A stretch of DNA of 64,000 nt from Sinomonas mesophila. Lineage in GTDB: Bacteria; Actinomycetota; Actinomycetes; Actinomycetales; Micrococcaceae. How positions within the stretch are numbered: position 1 is the stretch's first letter; each line of letters begins with the position of its first letter. Positions 8,749 through 16,146 of the stretch are shown in pieces. The notes under the pieces were generated by a model that was not told the DNA's origin, ran no database searches, and saw only the letters and a list, made by a program, of their open reading frames with translations. The stretch is taken from NCBI RefSeq assembly GCF_001999765.1, contig NZ_KV908322.1:248001-312000 (forward strand), written 5' to 3'. Position numbers and translations under genes: made by a program.

Positions 8749-9747
8749 TCAGTAGGTGACCTGCTCGTCGGCGGGGCTGAGGTTCTCGGTCGTGAGCAGG
8801 GCGGGGATGACCCTCCGGCCGAACGTCTCGATGAAGCCGCTCTGCTCCTTCCCGACGTGGTGCAGGTAGAGCTCGTCGAAGCCGAGGTCGATGAATTCCT
8901 GGAGCCACGCGGCATGCTGCTCGGGGTCGGGGGAGACGAGCACCGTGGCGCGCACCTGCTCCTCGGTCACGTCCCGGCCGGCCTCGTCGAACTCGGCGGC
9001 GGTCGCGACGTCCCAGGTGCGCGGGTGGGGGACGGCGCCGGAGCGCCACTGGTCGTGCGCGATCGCGATCGCCTCGTCGTCGCTCTCGGCCCAGGAGAGG
9101 TGCACCTGCAGGACGGCCTTGCCGTGCCCGCCGCGGGAGCGGTAGGCCGCGAGCACCTCCCGCAGCGTCGCGTGGTCCTGGTGGACGGTGATGAGCCCGT
9201 CGGCCCAGCGGGCCGAGCGGGCGGCGGTCTCTGCCGTCACCGCCGGCGCGACGAGGGCGGGGGTCGGGTCGGGGAGGTCCCAGACGCGCGCCCGGTCCAC
9301 GCGCACGAGGCCCCGGTGGGTCACCTCCTCGCCGTCGAGCAGCCGGCGGATGACGTCGACGCTCTCCTCGAGCCGCGCCTGCCGCTCCTCCTTGGGCGGC
9401 CACGGATCGCCCGTGATGTGCTCGTTCATGTTCTCGCCGCTGCCGAGGGCGATCCAGAAGCGGCCGGGGAACATGCACCCGAGCGTCGCTGCGGCATGCG
9501 CGACGACGGCGGGATGGTAGCGCTGCCCCGGCGCGTTGACGACGCCGAAGCGCAGCCGCGTCGTGGCCAGGGCCGCACCGAGCCAGGAGAACGCGAACCC
9601 CGAGTGGCCCTGCCGGGCAGACCACGGCTCGATGTGGTCCGAGCACATGGCGCCCTGGAAGCCCGCTCGCTCGGCATGCTGGACGTCGCGCAGGAGCTGC
9701 GCCGGGCCGATCTGTTCGTGTGAGGCATGGAAGCCGATGACAGCCAC
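8749..9747 (-). CDS. LLM-class flavin oxidoreductase (TIGR03885-like, probably non-F420)
   Basis: This 332-residue luciferase-like TIM-barrel protein (GFHASHEQIGP..., MCSDHIEPWS, GSGENMNEHITG) would use FMN or F420 to oxidise or reduce an unknown substrate. The sequence is most like the group annotated as probable non-F420 flavinoid oxidoreductases. It is the promoter-proximal gene of the two-gene unit with the GH13 enzyme, an association I recall from other Micrococcaceae but whose biochemical meaning is unknown. Confidence 0.8.
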   Translation of the reverse strand: MAVIGFHASHEQIGPAQLLRDVQHAERAGFQGAMCSDHIEPWSARQGHSGFAFSWLGAALATTRLRFGVVNAPGQRYHPAVVAHAAATLGCMFPGRFWIALGSGENMNEHITGDPWPPKEERQARLEESVDVIRRLLDGEEVTHRGLVRVDRARVWDLPDPTPALVAPAVTAETAARSARWADGLITVHQDHATLREVLAAYRSRGGHGKAVLQVHLSWAESDDEAIAIAHDQWRSGAVPHPRTWDVATAAEFDEAGRDVTEEQVRATVLVSPDPEQHAAWLQEFIDLGFDELYLHHVGKEQSGFIETFGRRVIPALLTTENLSPADEQVTY

Positions 9748-9844
9748 CTCCCGTGTCTAGCAGCGCGCCGGGACGGTGTCGAGGGCCCAAGAGGCAACCC
9801 GCGCTGCCGGGCGCGGGGCGGGCGCTGGGGATCGGCTAAGCTGG

Positions 9845-9876
9845 TGAATTGCGCAAGGGGCAGCTTGCGCAATTCA
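9845..9876. promoter_or_regulatory. Inverted repeat holding two TTGCGCAA palindromes
   Basis: TGAATTGCGCAAG (9845-9857) and its exact reverse complement (9864-9876) flank a 6-base loop. Each arm contains the self-complementary octamer TTGCGCAA (9849-9856 and 9865-9872), centres 16 bases apart. It lies between the divergent 9747 and 9892 genes, immediately before the ribosome-binding site of the latter. It may be a dimeric operator or an mRNA leader hairpin. Confidence 0.65.
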
Positions 9877-9891
9877 CGGCGGGAGGTGCGC

Positions 9892-10428
9892 ATGGACGCG
9901 ATCCTCTCCCTGCCCTTCGCCCTGGCCGTGGCGATCCTCTTCTGCATCGTGCTCCTGCGCACCAACGCGACCTACTGGGCCGGCCGCGGCGCCGCGGCGG
10001 GCCTCGCGCACAGCCGCCGCCTCTCGGCCCGCCTCGCGCGCCCCCGCCCCGCCTGGGCGCTGGCCCGCGCCGGCCGGCTCATCGAGCGCTGGGGGCCGAT
10101 CGCCGTCGTCCTCGCCTACCTCACCGTGGGGCTCCAGACCGCGATCCACCTCGCCGCCGGCTCGGCGCGCATGAGCCTGAAGCACTACCTGCCCGCGGCC
10201 GTCGTGGGCTCGGCAGCGTGGGCCTTCCTCTACGCGACGATCGGCCTCGCGGCGATCGAGCTGTGGGTCGACTCCGCCTTGGCCTCCCCGTGGCTGTGGC
10301 TCGTGGCGGGCGCGGCGGTGCTCGCCGCCGTCGTGCGCGTGCTCCTGGTCCGGCGCCTTCGGCGGCCCCGCGATACTGTGGACGAGGCCGCCCAGAGTAG
10401 GGCAGGCCATGAGAGGAGCGGGACGTGA
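9892..10428 (+). CDS. DedA/SNARE-associated (VTT domain)-like membrane protein
   Basis: This 178-residue integral membrane protein starts after GGGAGG. Hydrophobic helices lie at about residues 3-22, 65-85, 100-122 and 133-155. The segment RWGPIAVVLAYLTVGLQTAIHLAAGSARM followed by HYLPAAVVGSAAWAFLYATIG matches the order of conserved features in DedA/VTT proteins (membrane flippase-related), though it is shorter than full-length DedA. Its stop overlaps the thioesterase start by 4 bases (GTGA), so the two genes are co-translated. Confidence 0.7.
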   Translation: MDAILSLPFALAVAILFCIVLLRTNATYWAGRGAAAGLAHSRRLSARLARPRPAWALARAGRLIERWGPIAVVLAYLTVGLQTAIHLAAGSARMSLKHYLPAAVVGSAAWAFLYATIGLAAIELWVDSALASPWLWLVAGAAVLAAVVRVLLVRRLRRPRDTVDEAAQSRAGHERSGT

Positions 10429-11243
10429 CGCAGGCGTCTGAATGGACGGCGCAGCTGCCGGAGCTGGCCGAGGGCGACTCCTACTACGAGGACCTCGGCG
10501 GCGGCCGTTTCCGCTCCACGATCCACGCCCAGGGCGCGTGGAACCCGCACGAGCAGCACATGGCCCCGGCGTCCGGCATCATCGCCCACTGCCTCGCCCA
10601 GCATGAGGCCCGGCCCGGGATGCGGCTCGCGCGCCTGAGCTATGAGATCCTCGGGCTCATCCACGCCGGCGAGTTCGAGGTCGCGGTCCGGACCGCCCGC
10701 CCAGGCAGGACCATCGAGCTCCTCGAGGCCGAGCTCACCGCCGCGGGGCGCGTCGCGATCCGGGCGAACGCGTGGCGGCTCGTCACGAGCGACAGCTCCG
10801 AGGTCGCCGCCGTCGAGGACGCGCCGATCACCCCGGTCGAGGAGTGCGAGCGCTGGTACGGCTCCGAGTGGCCAGGCGGCTACATCCGCTCCCTCGAGAT
10901 GTACCAGGCCCCGCACCACCGCTCCGGCCGCGGGACCGTGTGGATCCGCACGTCCCACCCGCTCGTCGGGGCGGTCCCGAGCCCGGACTGGGTGCGCCTC
11001 ATCGGCCTCGTGGACACGGCCAACGGCATCGCGACCCGCGTGCCCCCGGGCCCGGGCAGCTGGGCCTTCCCGAACGTGGACCTCCAGATCCACCTGTACC
11101 GCGAGCCCACGGGCGAATGGCTCGGGATCGACAACGCCGTCACTTTCGGCACCGACGGCATCGGGCTCACGTCCTCCGTGCTCCACGACGCGAGCGGGCC
11201 CTTCGGCCGGGCGGAGCAGATCCTGACCCTGCGCAGGGCCTGA
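10425..11243 (+). CDS. Thioesterase-family (TesB-like, double hotdog) protein
   Basis: This 272-residue protein has the layout of acyl-CoA thioesterase superfamily proteins: an N-terminal hotdog (FRSTIHAQGAWNPHEQHMAPASGIIAHCL...) and a C-terminal hotdog ending with an Asp/Asn-containing strand (VDLQIHLYREPTGEWLGIDNAVTFGTDGIGLTSSVLHD), typical of TesB-type repeats. It likely hydrolyses an acyl-CoA, substrate unknown. The GTG start overlaps the previous stop, and the lipoate ligase-like gene follows after 3 bases, forming a three-gene operon. Confidence 0.75.
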   Translation: MTQASEWTAQLPELAEGDSYYEDLGGGRFRSTIHAQGAWNPHEQHMAPASGIIAHCLAQHEARPGMRLARLSYEILGLIHAGEFEVAVRTARPGRTIELLEAELTAAGRVAIRANAWRLVTSDSSEVAAVEDAPITPVEECERWYGSEWPGGYIRSLEMYQAPHHRSGRGTVWIRTSHPLVGAVPSPDWVRLIGLVDTANGIATRVPPGPGSWAFPNVDLQIHLYREPTGEWLGIDNAVTFGTDGIGLTSSVLHDASGPFGRAEQILTLRRA

Positions 11244-11246
11244 GGC

Positions 11247-12008
11247 ATGGCGGAGTGGAACGAGGGCGGCTCCGTCCGCCTCGACGTCGTCGCCGGGCTG
11301 CCCGCGGGCTCCGGCGCGGCCGCCGAGCTCGGCGGGGCGGCCGAACTCCTCGACGAGGTCAAGCGGGGGCTCCGCGGCGGGACCCTGCGCCTCTACCGGC
11401 CGCGGCCCACCATGGCGTTCGGGCAGCGGGACACGCGCCTGCCGGGGTTCGAGGCGGCACGTGAGGCGTCCCGTGCCCACGGCTTCGAGCCCGTCGTGCG
11501 CAAGGCCGGGGGCCGGGCGGCGGCCTACCACGGCGGCACGCTCATCGTGGACCACATCGAGCCCGCGCACGAGGCGATGGTCGGGCACCGGCATCGCTTC
11601 GAGGTCTTCGGCGAGCTCTACGCGCGCGTCCTGCGGTCCCTCGGCGTCGATGCACGGGTCGGGGAGATCCCCGGCGAGTACTGCCCCGGCGAGTTCAGCG
11701 TCCACGGCGTCCCGGACGGGGTACTGGCCGGGGCGGACGATCCCGAGCTCACGACGGCGGCCGGCCGGGTCAAGCTCGTCGGCACGGCCCAGCGCGTGGT
11801 CGCCGGGGCGTGGCTCTTCTCCTCGGTCTTCGTCGTGAGCGACGCCGTGCCCGTCCGGGCGGTCCTCACTGACGTCTACCGCGCCCTCGACCTCCCGTTC
11901 GACCCGGCCACGGCCGGCGCCGCCGACGACCTCGTGCCGGGCCTCGCCGTCGACGAGGTCGAGGCGGCGCTCCTCGCGATGTACCGAGAGCACGGCGCGC
12001 TCGCCTGA
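11247..12008 (+). CDS. Lipoate-protein ligase A-like protein (BPL/LPL fold)
   Basis: This 253-residue protein has the cofactor-ligase catalytic-domain signatures: LYRPRPTMAFGQRD, VRKAGGRAAAYHGGTL (the RxxGGxAxYH motif), EYCPGEFSVH and KLVGTAQRVV with the conserved lysine that contacts the acyl-adenylate in LplA/LipB folds. The expected reaction is attachment or transfer of lipoyl or octanoyl groups to lipoyl domains. It is last in the operon with the membrane protein and thioesterase. Which acyl group it handles cannot be told from sequence. Confidence 0.8.
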   Translation: MAEWNEGGSVRLDVVAGLPAGSGAAAELGGAAELLDEVKRGLRGGTLRLYRPRPTMAFGQRDTRLPGFEAAREASRAHGFEPVVRKAGGRAAAYHGGTLIVDHIEPAHEAMVGHRHRFEVFGELYARVLRSLGVDARVGEIPGEYCPGEFSVHGVPDGVLAGADDPELTTAAGRVKLVGTAQRVVAGAWLFSSVFVVSDAVPVRAVLTDVYRALDLPFDPATAGAADDLVPGLAVDEVEAALLAMYREHGALA

Positions 12009-12066
12009 GCCCTCCTTCGAGGATTCCCCGTTGCCGATCCCGGGCGCCGGTGCTAGACCTTCAGCT

Positions 12067-14355
12067 ATGGCGAGGAAGCCGCCCACACACGACGTCGACG
12101 ATTCGCACCTCACGGTAGGGCCGCCGAGGCGCTCGGCCGCGGGCCTCGAGAGCGTGGCCGAGACCCTCCCGCTGGCCGTGTCCCGGCTCGGGGCGGTGCG
12201 GGCGGCAACCGCCCTGGCGAACCTCAACCAGCGCGGCGGCTACGACTGCATGAGCTGCGCGTGGCCCGACCCGCCCGATCGGAAGGTCGCGGAGTTCTGC
12301 GAGAACGGCGCGAAGGCGGTCATCTGGGAGGCCGAGCCGCTGCGGATCCCGAGCTCGTTCTGGGCCGAGCACCCGCTCAGCGAGCTGCGAGGGCGCACCG
12401 AGTACTGGCTCGGCCAGCAGGGACGGCTCGTCGAGCCCGTCTACCGGAATCCGGGGACCGACCACTACGTCCCGATCAGCTGGGAGGAGGCGTTCGCCGT
12501 CGTCCGCCGCGCCCTCGCCGCGCTCGCCTCGCCCGACGAGGCCACGTTCTACACGTCCGGCCGGACGAGCAACGAGGCGGCGTTCGCCTACCAGCTCTTC
12601 GTGCGCTCCTTCGGCACGAACAACCTGCCCGACTGCTCGAACATGTGCCACGAGTCCACGGGCGCGGCGATGGGGGCCACGCTCGGCGTCGGGAAGAGCG
12701 CGATCTCGTACGAGGACTTCGCGAAGGCGGACCTCATCGTGATCATGGGCCAGAACCCCGGCACGTGCCACCCGCGCATGCTCACGGCCCTCGAGGAGGC
12801 CAAGGCGGCCGGGGCGCAGATCGTCGCCGTCAACCCGCTCCCGGAGGCCGGGCTCATCAACTTCCGCAACCCCCAGCGACCGCGCGGGCTCCTCGGGCAC
12901 GGCACCGACCTCGCGGACCAGTTCCTGCAGATCCGGCTCGCCGGCGACATGGCGCTCCTGCAGGCGGTGTCCAAGCGCGTCCTCGCCGCGGAGGCCGCCG
13001 CGCCGGGAACGGTCCTGGACCAGGCCTTCCTCGACGAGCACTGCGAGGGGCTCGAGGCCTTCGCCGCGCACATGGCGGCGCTCGACGACGACGAGGTGCG
13101 GGCCGCGACCGGGCTGCGGGACGAGGAGATCGACGAGCTCGCCGCGCGGTACATCGCCTCCGAGCGGACCATCATCACGTGGGCCATGGGGCTGACCCAG
13201 CACCGCAAGGCCGTCCCCACGATCCGGGAGATCGTCAACCTCCTGCTGCTGCGCGGGAACATCGGCAGGCCGGGCGCGGGGCCGTCGCCCATCCGCGGGC
13301 ACTCGAACGTCCAGGGCGACCGGACCATGGGGATCTGGGAGAGGATGCCCGAGCCGTTCCTGACGCGGCTCGGCGCCGAGTTCGGGATCGACGTGCCGCT
13401 CGAGCCTGGGCTCGACTCCGTCGAGAGCATCCGCGCGCTCGCGGACGGGCGGGTCAAGGCGTTCGTCGCGCTCGGCGGGAACCTCGTCTCGGCGATCTCG
13501 GACACCGCCGTCGCCGAGCGGGCCCTGAGCGGGGCGCGGCTCTCCGTGGCCATCTCGACGAAGCTCAACCGGACGCACGCGTTCGCCGGCGAGGAGGCCC
13601 TCATCCTGCCCACGCTCGGGCGCACGGAGGTGGACCTGCAGGCCTCCGGGCCGCAGTTCGTGAGCGTTGAGGACACAGTCTGCGCCGTGCACGCGTCCGA
13701 GGGGAAGCTCGCCCCGATCGCCCCCGGCGTGCTCTCGGAGGTCTCGATCGTCGCGCGCATGGCCCGGGCGGTCCTGGGGCCCGGGCACCCGGTGGACTGG
13801 GAGGGCTTCGAGGCGGACTACGACGCGATCCGGGAGCGGATCGCGCGCGTCGTGCCGGGCTGCGAGGACTACAACGCGCGCATCCGGCGCCCCGGCGGGT
13901 TCGTGCTGGCGCACGGGCCGCGGGACGAGCGCCGCTTCCCCACGGCGACCGGGAAGGCCAGGATCACGGTCAACGAGCTCGAGACGATCCGCGTGCCGGC
14001 CGGGCGCCTGCTCCTGCAGTCGGTGCGCTCGCACGACCAGTTCAACACCACGATGTACGGCCTCAACGACCGCTACCGCGGCATCCACAACGGTCGGCAC
14101 GTCCTGTTCGTCAACCCCGACGACCTCGCGGAGCTGGGCCTCGCCGACGGGCAGCATGTGGACGTCCACTCCGAGGCGGACGACGGCGTGGACCGCACCC
14201 TGCCCGGGCTGCGGCTCGTCGCGTACCCGACCGCGCGGGGCTGCGCCGCGACGTACTTCCCCGAGGCGAACGTCCTCGTTCCCTTGGGCGCGACCGCGGA
14301 GGTGAGCAACACGCCGGCGTCCAAGTCCGTCGTCGTGCGCCTCGAGCCGGTCTGA
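12067..14355 (+). CDS. FdhF/YdeP-family molybdopterin oxidoreductase
   Basis: This 762-residue cytoplasmic molybdopterin enzyme belongs to the formate dehydrogenase alpha-like YdeP group. Visible are GGYDCMSCAWPDPP and FCENGAKA near the N-terminus, TFYTSGRTSNEAAF, the NMCHESTGAAM active-site region, LIVIMGQNPGTCHPR, the GNIGRPGAGPSPIRGHSNVQGDRTMG cofactor loop (around residue 410) and a C-terminal MopB domain (DQFNTTMYGLNDRYRGI). Formate is not certain as substrate; YdeP proteins are tied to acid resistance in enterobacteria. No ribosome-binding site precedes ATG 12067, so the transcript may be leaderless; a TTG at 12031 is in frame. Confidence 0.85.
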   Translation: MARKPPTHDVDDSHLTVGPPRRSAAGLESVAETLPLAVSRLGAVRAATALANLNQRGGYDCMSCAWPDPPDRKVAEFCENGAKAVIWEAEPLRIPSSFWAEHPLSELRGRTEYWLGQQGRLVEPVYRNPGTDHYVPISWEEAFAVVRRALAALASPDEATFYTSGRTSNEAAFAYQLFVRSFGTNNLPDCSNMCHESTGAAMGATLGVGKSAISYEDFAKADLIVIMGQNPGTCHPRMLTALEEAKAAGAQIVAVNPLPEAGLINFRNPQRPRGLLGHGTDLADQFLQIRLAGDMALLQAVSKRVLAAEAAAPGTVLDQAFLDEHCEGLEAFAAHMAALDDDEVRAATGLRDEEIDELAARYIASERTIITWAMGLTQHRKAVPTIREIVNLLLLRGNIGRPGAGPSPIRGHSNVQGDRTMGIWERMPEPFLTRLGAEFGIDVPLEPGLDSVESIRALADGRVKAFVALGGNLVSAISDTAVAERALSGARLSVAISTKLNRTHAFAGEEALILPTLGRTEVDLQASGPQFVSVEDTVCAVHASEGKLAPIAPGVLSEVSIVARMARAVLGPGHPVDWEGFEADYDAIRERIARVVPGCEDYNARIRRPGGFVLAHGPRDERRFPTATGKARITVNELETIRVPAGRLLLQSVRSHDQFNTTMYGLNDRYRGIHNGRHVLFVNPDDLAELGLADGQHVDVHSEADDGVDRTLPGLRLVAYPTARGCAATYFPEANVLVPLGATAEVSNTPASKSVVVRLEPV

Positions 14356-14356
14356 C

Positions 14357-14456
14357 GCCGAGGTGGGGGTGTGTGCCGCCGACGTGGGGGTGTGTGGACC
14401 CGCGTAGTGGGGGTGTGTGCCGCCGAGGTGGGGACCCAGGCCCCCCACTTCGGCGG
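14357..14456. repeat. Four G-rich repeats plus complementary arm between convergent genes
   Basis: Four copies of a GTGGGGGTGTGT-type unit begin at 14363, 14384, 14407 and 14428 (spacing 21, 23, 21), most preceded by GCCGAG or GCCGAC; the fourth is truncated. A single complementary arm (CCCCCCACTTCGGCGG) follows at 14441-14456, so the last unit forms a 12-bp hairpin (one G-T pair) and the others offer alternatives. It sits between converging genes and probably works as a bidirectional terminator. Confidence 0.7.
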
Positions 14457-14460
14457 GGGC

Positions 14461-14721
14461 TCAGACGCCCAGCTTCTCCTTCACGTGCGCGGCCGAGGGG
14501 TTCGTCGCGGCCGAGCCGTCCGGGAAGATCACGGTCGGGACGGTGCGGTTGCCGCCGTTGATCTGCTCGACGAGCTCCGCGGTGCCCTCGACCTCTTCGA
14601 TGTTGACCTCGGTGTAGCCGATGCCCTGGGCGTCGAGCTGCTTCTTGAGCCGGGTGCAGTAGCCGCACCAGGTCGTGGAGAACATCGTGATCGTGCCGTC
14701 GGCGGGGGTGAAGCTGTCCAT
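14461..14721 (-). CDS. mrx1: Mycoredoxin (glutaredoxin-like, CGYC active site)
   Basis: This 86-residue thioredoxin-fold protein has the active site TTWCGYCTRLKK at residues 17-28 and the cis-Pro/TVP element NRTVPTVIFPDG. CGYC and overall length match mycoredoxin-1, which uses mycothiol to reduce mixed disulfides in actinobacterial cytoplasm. It starts after AGGAGCAC. It is monocistronic, with a converging neighbour downstream. Confidence 0.85.
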   Translation of the reverse strand: MDSFTPADGTITMFSTTWCGYCTRLKKQLDAQGIGYTEVNIEEVEGTAELVEQINGGNRTVPTVIFPDGSAATNPSAAHVKEKLGV

Positions 14722-14858
14722 GCGTGTGCTCCTGTCATGGGAAAACGGGGATCCTCCGAATCAACGGTACGGGGCAGCGCGGTATTCCGGGCGCTCGGTT
14801 AAGGGCCGTGACTCAGGCAGGGGGCTCGACTGAGGCAAGGGCTCGGCCCAGCACGGCG

Positions 14859-15596
14859 TCAGTCGGCCGGCTGGATGAGCTCCGGGCCGTTGTTGCGCAC
14901 GCTGTTGACCATGTCGCCCACGATCCGGGGGACGAGGTGGGGCTCGGGCATCGAGTCGATGAGGGCACGCACGTCCGCCTCCTTCGTCGTCCCGGGGTCG
15001 AGCCAGTCGGCCCACATCTCGCGCGGGACGATGACCGGGGTGCGGTCGTGAATGTAGCCCAAGGAGTCCGACGCCGGCCCGGTGAGGATCGTGCACGTGC
15101 GCAGCCACCGCTCGGGGTGGTCGGGCGGCAGCGACGGGTCCGGCCAGTTCTCGAACAGGGCCGCGAAGGCGAGCAGCCCGCCGTCGGCCGGGTGCAGGTA
15201 AGTGGGCACCTTGACGAGCTTTCCCTTTCCCCCATCCGCCCCAGCAGGCTCCCGCTTCTCCCACTCGTAGTACCCGTCGGCGGGGACGAGCGCGCGCTTC
15301 GTCGCCGCGGCCTTGCGGAACGAGGGCTTCTCGGTGACCGTCTCCCGGCGGGCGTTGATGAGCCGCGCGGCGCCCTTCGTGTCCTTGGACCAGGGCGGGA
15401 CGAGGCCCCAGCGGGCGGTCACGAGCTTGCGCGAGGCCTCGCCTGTGTCCTTGTCGGTTCGGTCCAGGACGAGGGGGACGGGGTCCGTCGGGGCGATGTT
15501 CCACGATGGGGCCAGCTCGTCGATGTAGGTCTCGTCGACGTCGAACTCCGCCACGAGGTCGCCGACGGCCCGGGCCATGACGTATCTGCCGCACAT
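14859..15596 (-). CDS. SOS response-associated protein YedK/HMCES (abasic-site DNA-protein crosslinker)
   Basis: This 245-residue SRAP-domain protein starts at 15596 so that Cys2 follows the initiator Met (MCGRY), as required for the thiazolidine crosslink to abasic sites. Other family residues are present: Asn in LINARRET, Glu in DGYYEWEK and His in YIHDRTPV, plus WGLVPPW. It shields abasic sites in single-stranded DNA. It is divergent from the dnaE2 operon with the LexA box between them, so SOS co-induction is plausible though the box is about 97 bases from its start codon. Confidence 0.9.
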   Translation of the reverse strand: MCGRYVMARAVGDLVAEFDVDETYIDELAPSWNIAPTDPVPLVLDRTDKDTGEASRKLVTARWGLVPPWSKDTKGAARLINARRETVTEKPSFRKAAATKRALVPADGYYEWEKREPAGADGGKGKLVKVPTYLHPADGGLLAFAALFENWPDPSLPPDHPERWLRTCTILTGPASDSLGYIHDRTPVIVPREMWADWLDPGTTKEADVRALIDSMPEPHLVPRIVGDMVNSVRNNGPELIQPAD

Positions 15597-15692
15597 GGGG
15601 CCATTATGTCCTGCGGCCTCGACGGCACGAGAGAGGCGGGGGAGGCGCAGGGCATTCACGGCTGTCGGAGGCCGGGTCTACACTGGAAGGGT

Positions 15693-15708
15693 TCGAAGAT
15701 ATATTCGA
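15693..15708. promoter_or_regulatory. LexA (SOS) box with candidate promoter
   Basis: TCGAAGATATATTCGA is a perfect dyad (TCGAA-N6-TTCGA) matching the actinobacterial SOS box TCGAAC-N4-GTTCGA in all but the innermost base pair. A candidate promoter TTCACG (15655-15660) - 18 bases - TACACT (15679-15684) puts the start about 15691, so LexA would cover the start site. A 14-base direct repeat (GAGGCGAACTGCAG at 15718 and 15741) follows in the leader. Confidence 0.75.
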
Positions 15709-15800
15709 TACGAGTGGGAGGCGAACTGCAGCTCAACTGCGAGGCGAACTGCAGTTCACAGAAGGTCAACGTCAGTTTCTTCAGGGTCCGGGAGCGTCCG

Positions 15801-16136
15801 ATGGGCATGTTCAGCGAGGCGGTGCAGGTCTGGTCCTCCGCCGACGGGCGGCCCGAGCGCCTGCGCTGGAAGGGCACCGACTACCGCTTCGCGTCCGAGC
15901 CCGTGCGCTGGTTCGAGCGGCGGCCCTGGTGGCGCGACGAGGGCCGCGCACCCGTGGGCTACGGGCCGGGGCTCGTGGACCACGAGATCTGGCAGGTCCA
16001 GGCGGTGCCCGAGGGCGCGTCCCCCGAGGCCGCCCAGGAGCCCGTGACCCTCGAGATCGTCCGCTACGGGGCCACCGGGGTGTGGCGCCTCCTGCGCGTG
16101 CACCGCGGCGAGGCCATGTCCCGCAGGCTGGCCTGA
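15801..16136 (+). CDS. DUF6504-family protein linked to DnaE2
   Basis: This 111-residue protein (GRPERLRWKGTDYRFASEPVRWFERRPWWRDE...) matches the small DUF6504 family commonly encoded beside ImuB and DnaE2 in actinobacteria. The start at 15801 follows GGGAG with 7-base spacing. It is first in a two-gene operon, 10 bases before dnaE2 and below the LexA box. It presumably acts in the translesion mutasome, but no function is proven. The usual imuA'/imuB genes are absent here. Confidence 0.75.
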   Translation: MGMFSEAVQVWSSADGRPERLRWKGTDYRFASEPVRWFERRPWWRDEGRAPVGYGPGLVDHEIWQVQAVPEGASPEAAQEPVTLEIVRYGATGVWRLLRVHRGEAMSRRLA

Positions 16137-16146
16137 GGGGAGGCGC

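Noticed and set aside
12061-14448. Long minus-strand frame opposite the molybdopterin oxidoreductase
   Set aside because: Antisense shadow with biased composition; the plus strand has clear family motifs.
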